Origin: SFEL01 sp045592165
GTDB taxonomy: Bacteria; Bacillota; Clostridia; Christensenellales; CAG-138
Length of the DNA: 5,422 nt
Direction: 5' to 3'
NCBI GenBank assembly: GCA_045592165.1
Contig: JAZNUG010000107.1
Coordinates: 1-5,422, forward strand
A model generated the notes under the pieces. The model was not told where the DNA came from. It saw only the letters and a list, made by a program, of their open reading frames with translations, and did not search any database. Made by a program: the position numbers and the translations under genes. Positions 5,321 through 5,422 of this stretch are shown here, one piece after another. The stretch's first letter is position 1; every line of letters begins with the position of its first letter.

Positions 5321-5422
5321 TTGATCAAGCCCTCGACCTATTAGTACCGGTCAGCTACATACATTACTGCACTTCCACCTCCGGCCTATCAACCTTGTGG
5401 TCTTCAAGGGGTCTTACCCATT
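5321..5422 (-). rRNA. rrl: 23S ribosomal RNA, 3' end (partial)
   Basis: Read on the minus strand, the last 102 nt of 23S are visible. They include GACCACAAGGTTGATAGGCC and the characteristic end GGTACTAATAGGTCGAGGGC followed by TTGATCAA. The 3' end is placed at about 5321 by analogy with GGCTTAACC in Escherichia coli and may be off by a few bases. The gene runs off the right edge of the window. Confidence 0.95.

Overview
The window looks like chromosomal DNA from an anaerobic low-to-mid-GC Gram-positive bacterium, most likely a member of the Clostridia. The pointers are strong AGGAGG-type ribosome binding sites on almost every gene, PadR/HAAS and SdpR/SdpI gene pairs of Firmicutes type, an FrhB-type protein typical of anaerobes, and a Firmicutes-like 5S and 23S rRNA end. 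The species cannot be named from this sequence.

Layout. (1) 1-1604, minus strand: a compact operon starting from a near-consensus promoter (TTGACG-17-TATAAT). Its order is an SdpR-like ArsR repressor, an SdpI-like membrane protein (20 nt overlap), a YbaK/EbsC aminoacyl-tRNA deacylase (ATGA overlap), and the first 49 codons of a small membrane protein that runs off the left edge. (2) 1631-2743, minus strand: a lone, AT-rich FrhB/FdhB-family gene lacking the usual N-terminal ferredoxin domain, with its own weak promoter and a strong terminator. (3) 2744-3090: a gene-free, hairpin-rich block of unknown nature. (4) 3091-4891, plus strand: a two-gene operon of a PadR repressor and a protein joining an N-terminal HAAS signalling domain to a divergent FtsW/RodA (SEDS) membrane domain. 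The promoter is embedded in two near-identical AT dyads, and the operon ends in an 18-bp hairpin. (5) 4892-5110: a second unexplained GC-rich palindromic block. (6) 5111-5422, minus strand: the distal end of an rRNA operon, with the 23S 3' end, a short spacer, 5S and a terminator.

How it fits together. Both protein operons are a small repressor plus a membrane protein with a repeat-flanked promoter, which suggests two autoregulated envelope-response modules. The SdpR/SdpI pair has no toxin genes beside it here. The PadR/HAAS-SEDS pair is the most unusual system: it appears to be a peptidoglycan-polymerase-like protein under PadR control. It keeps the expected SEDS loop aspartate but has lost other signature residues. 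These roles are inferred from family resemblance read by eye; no database search was possible.
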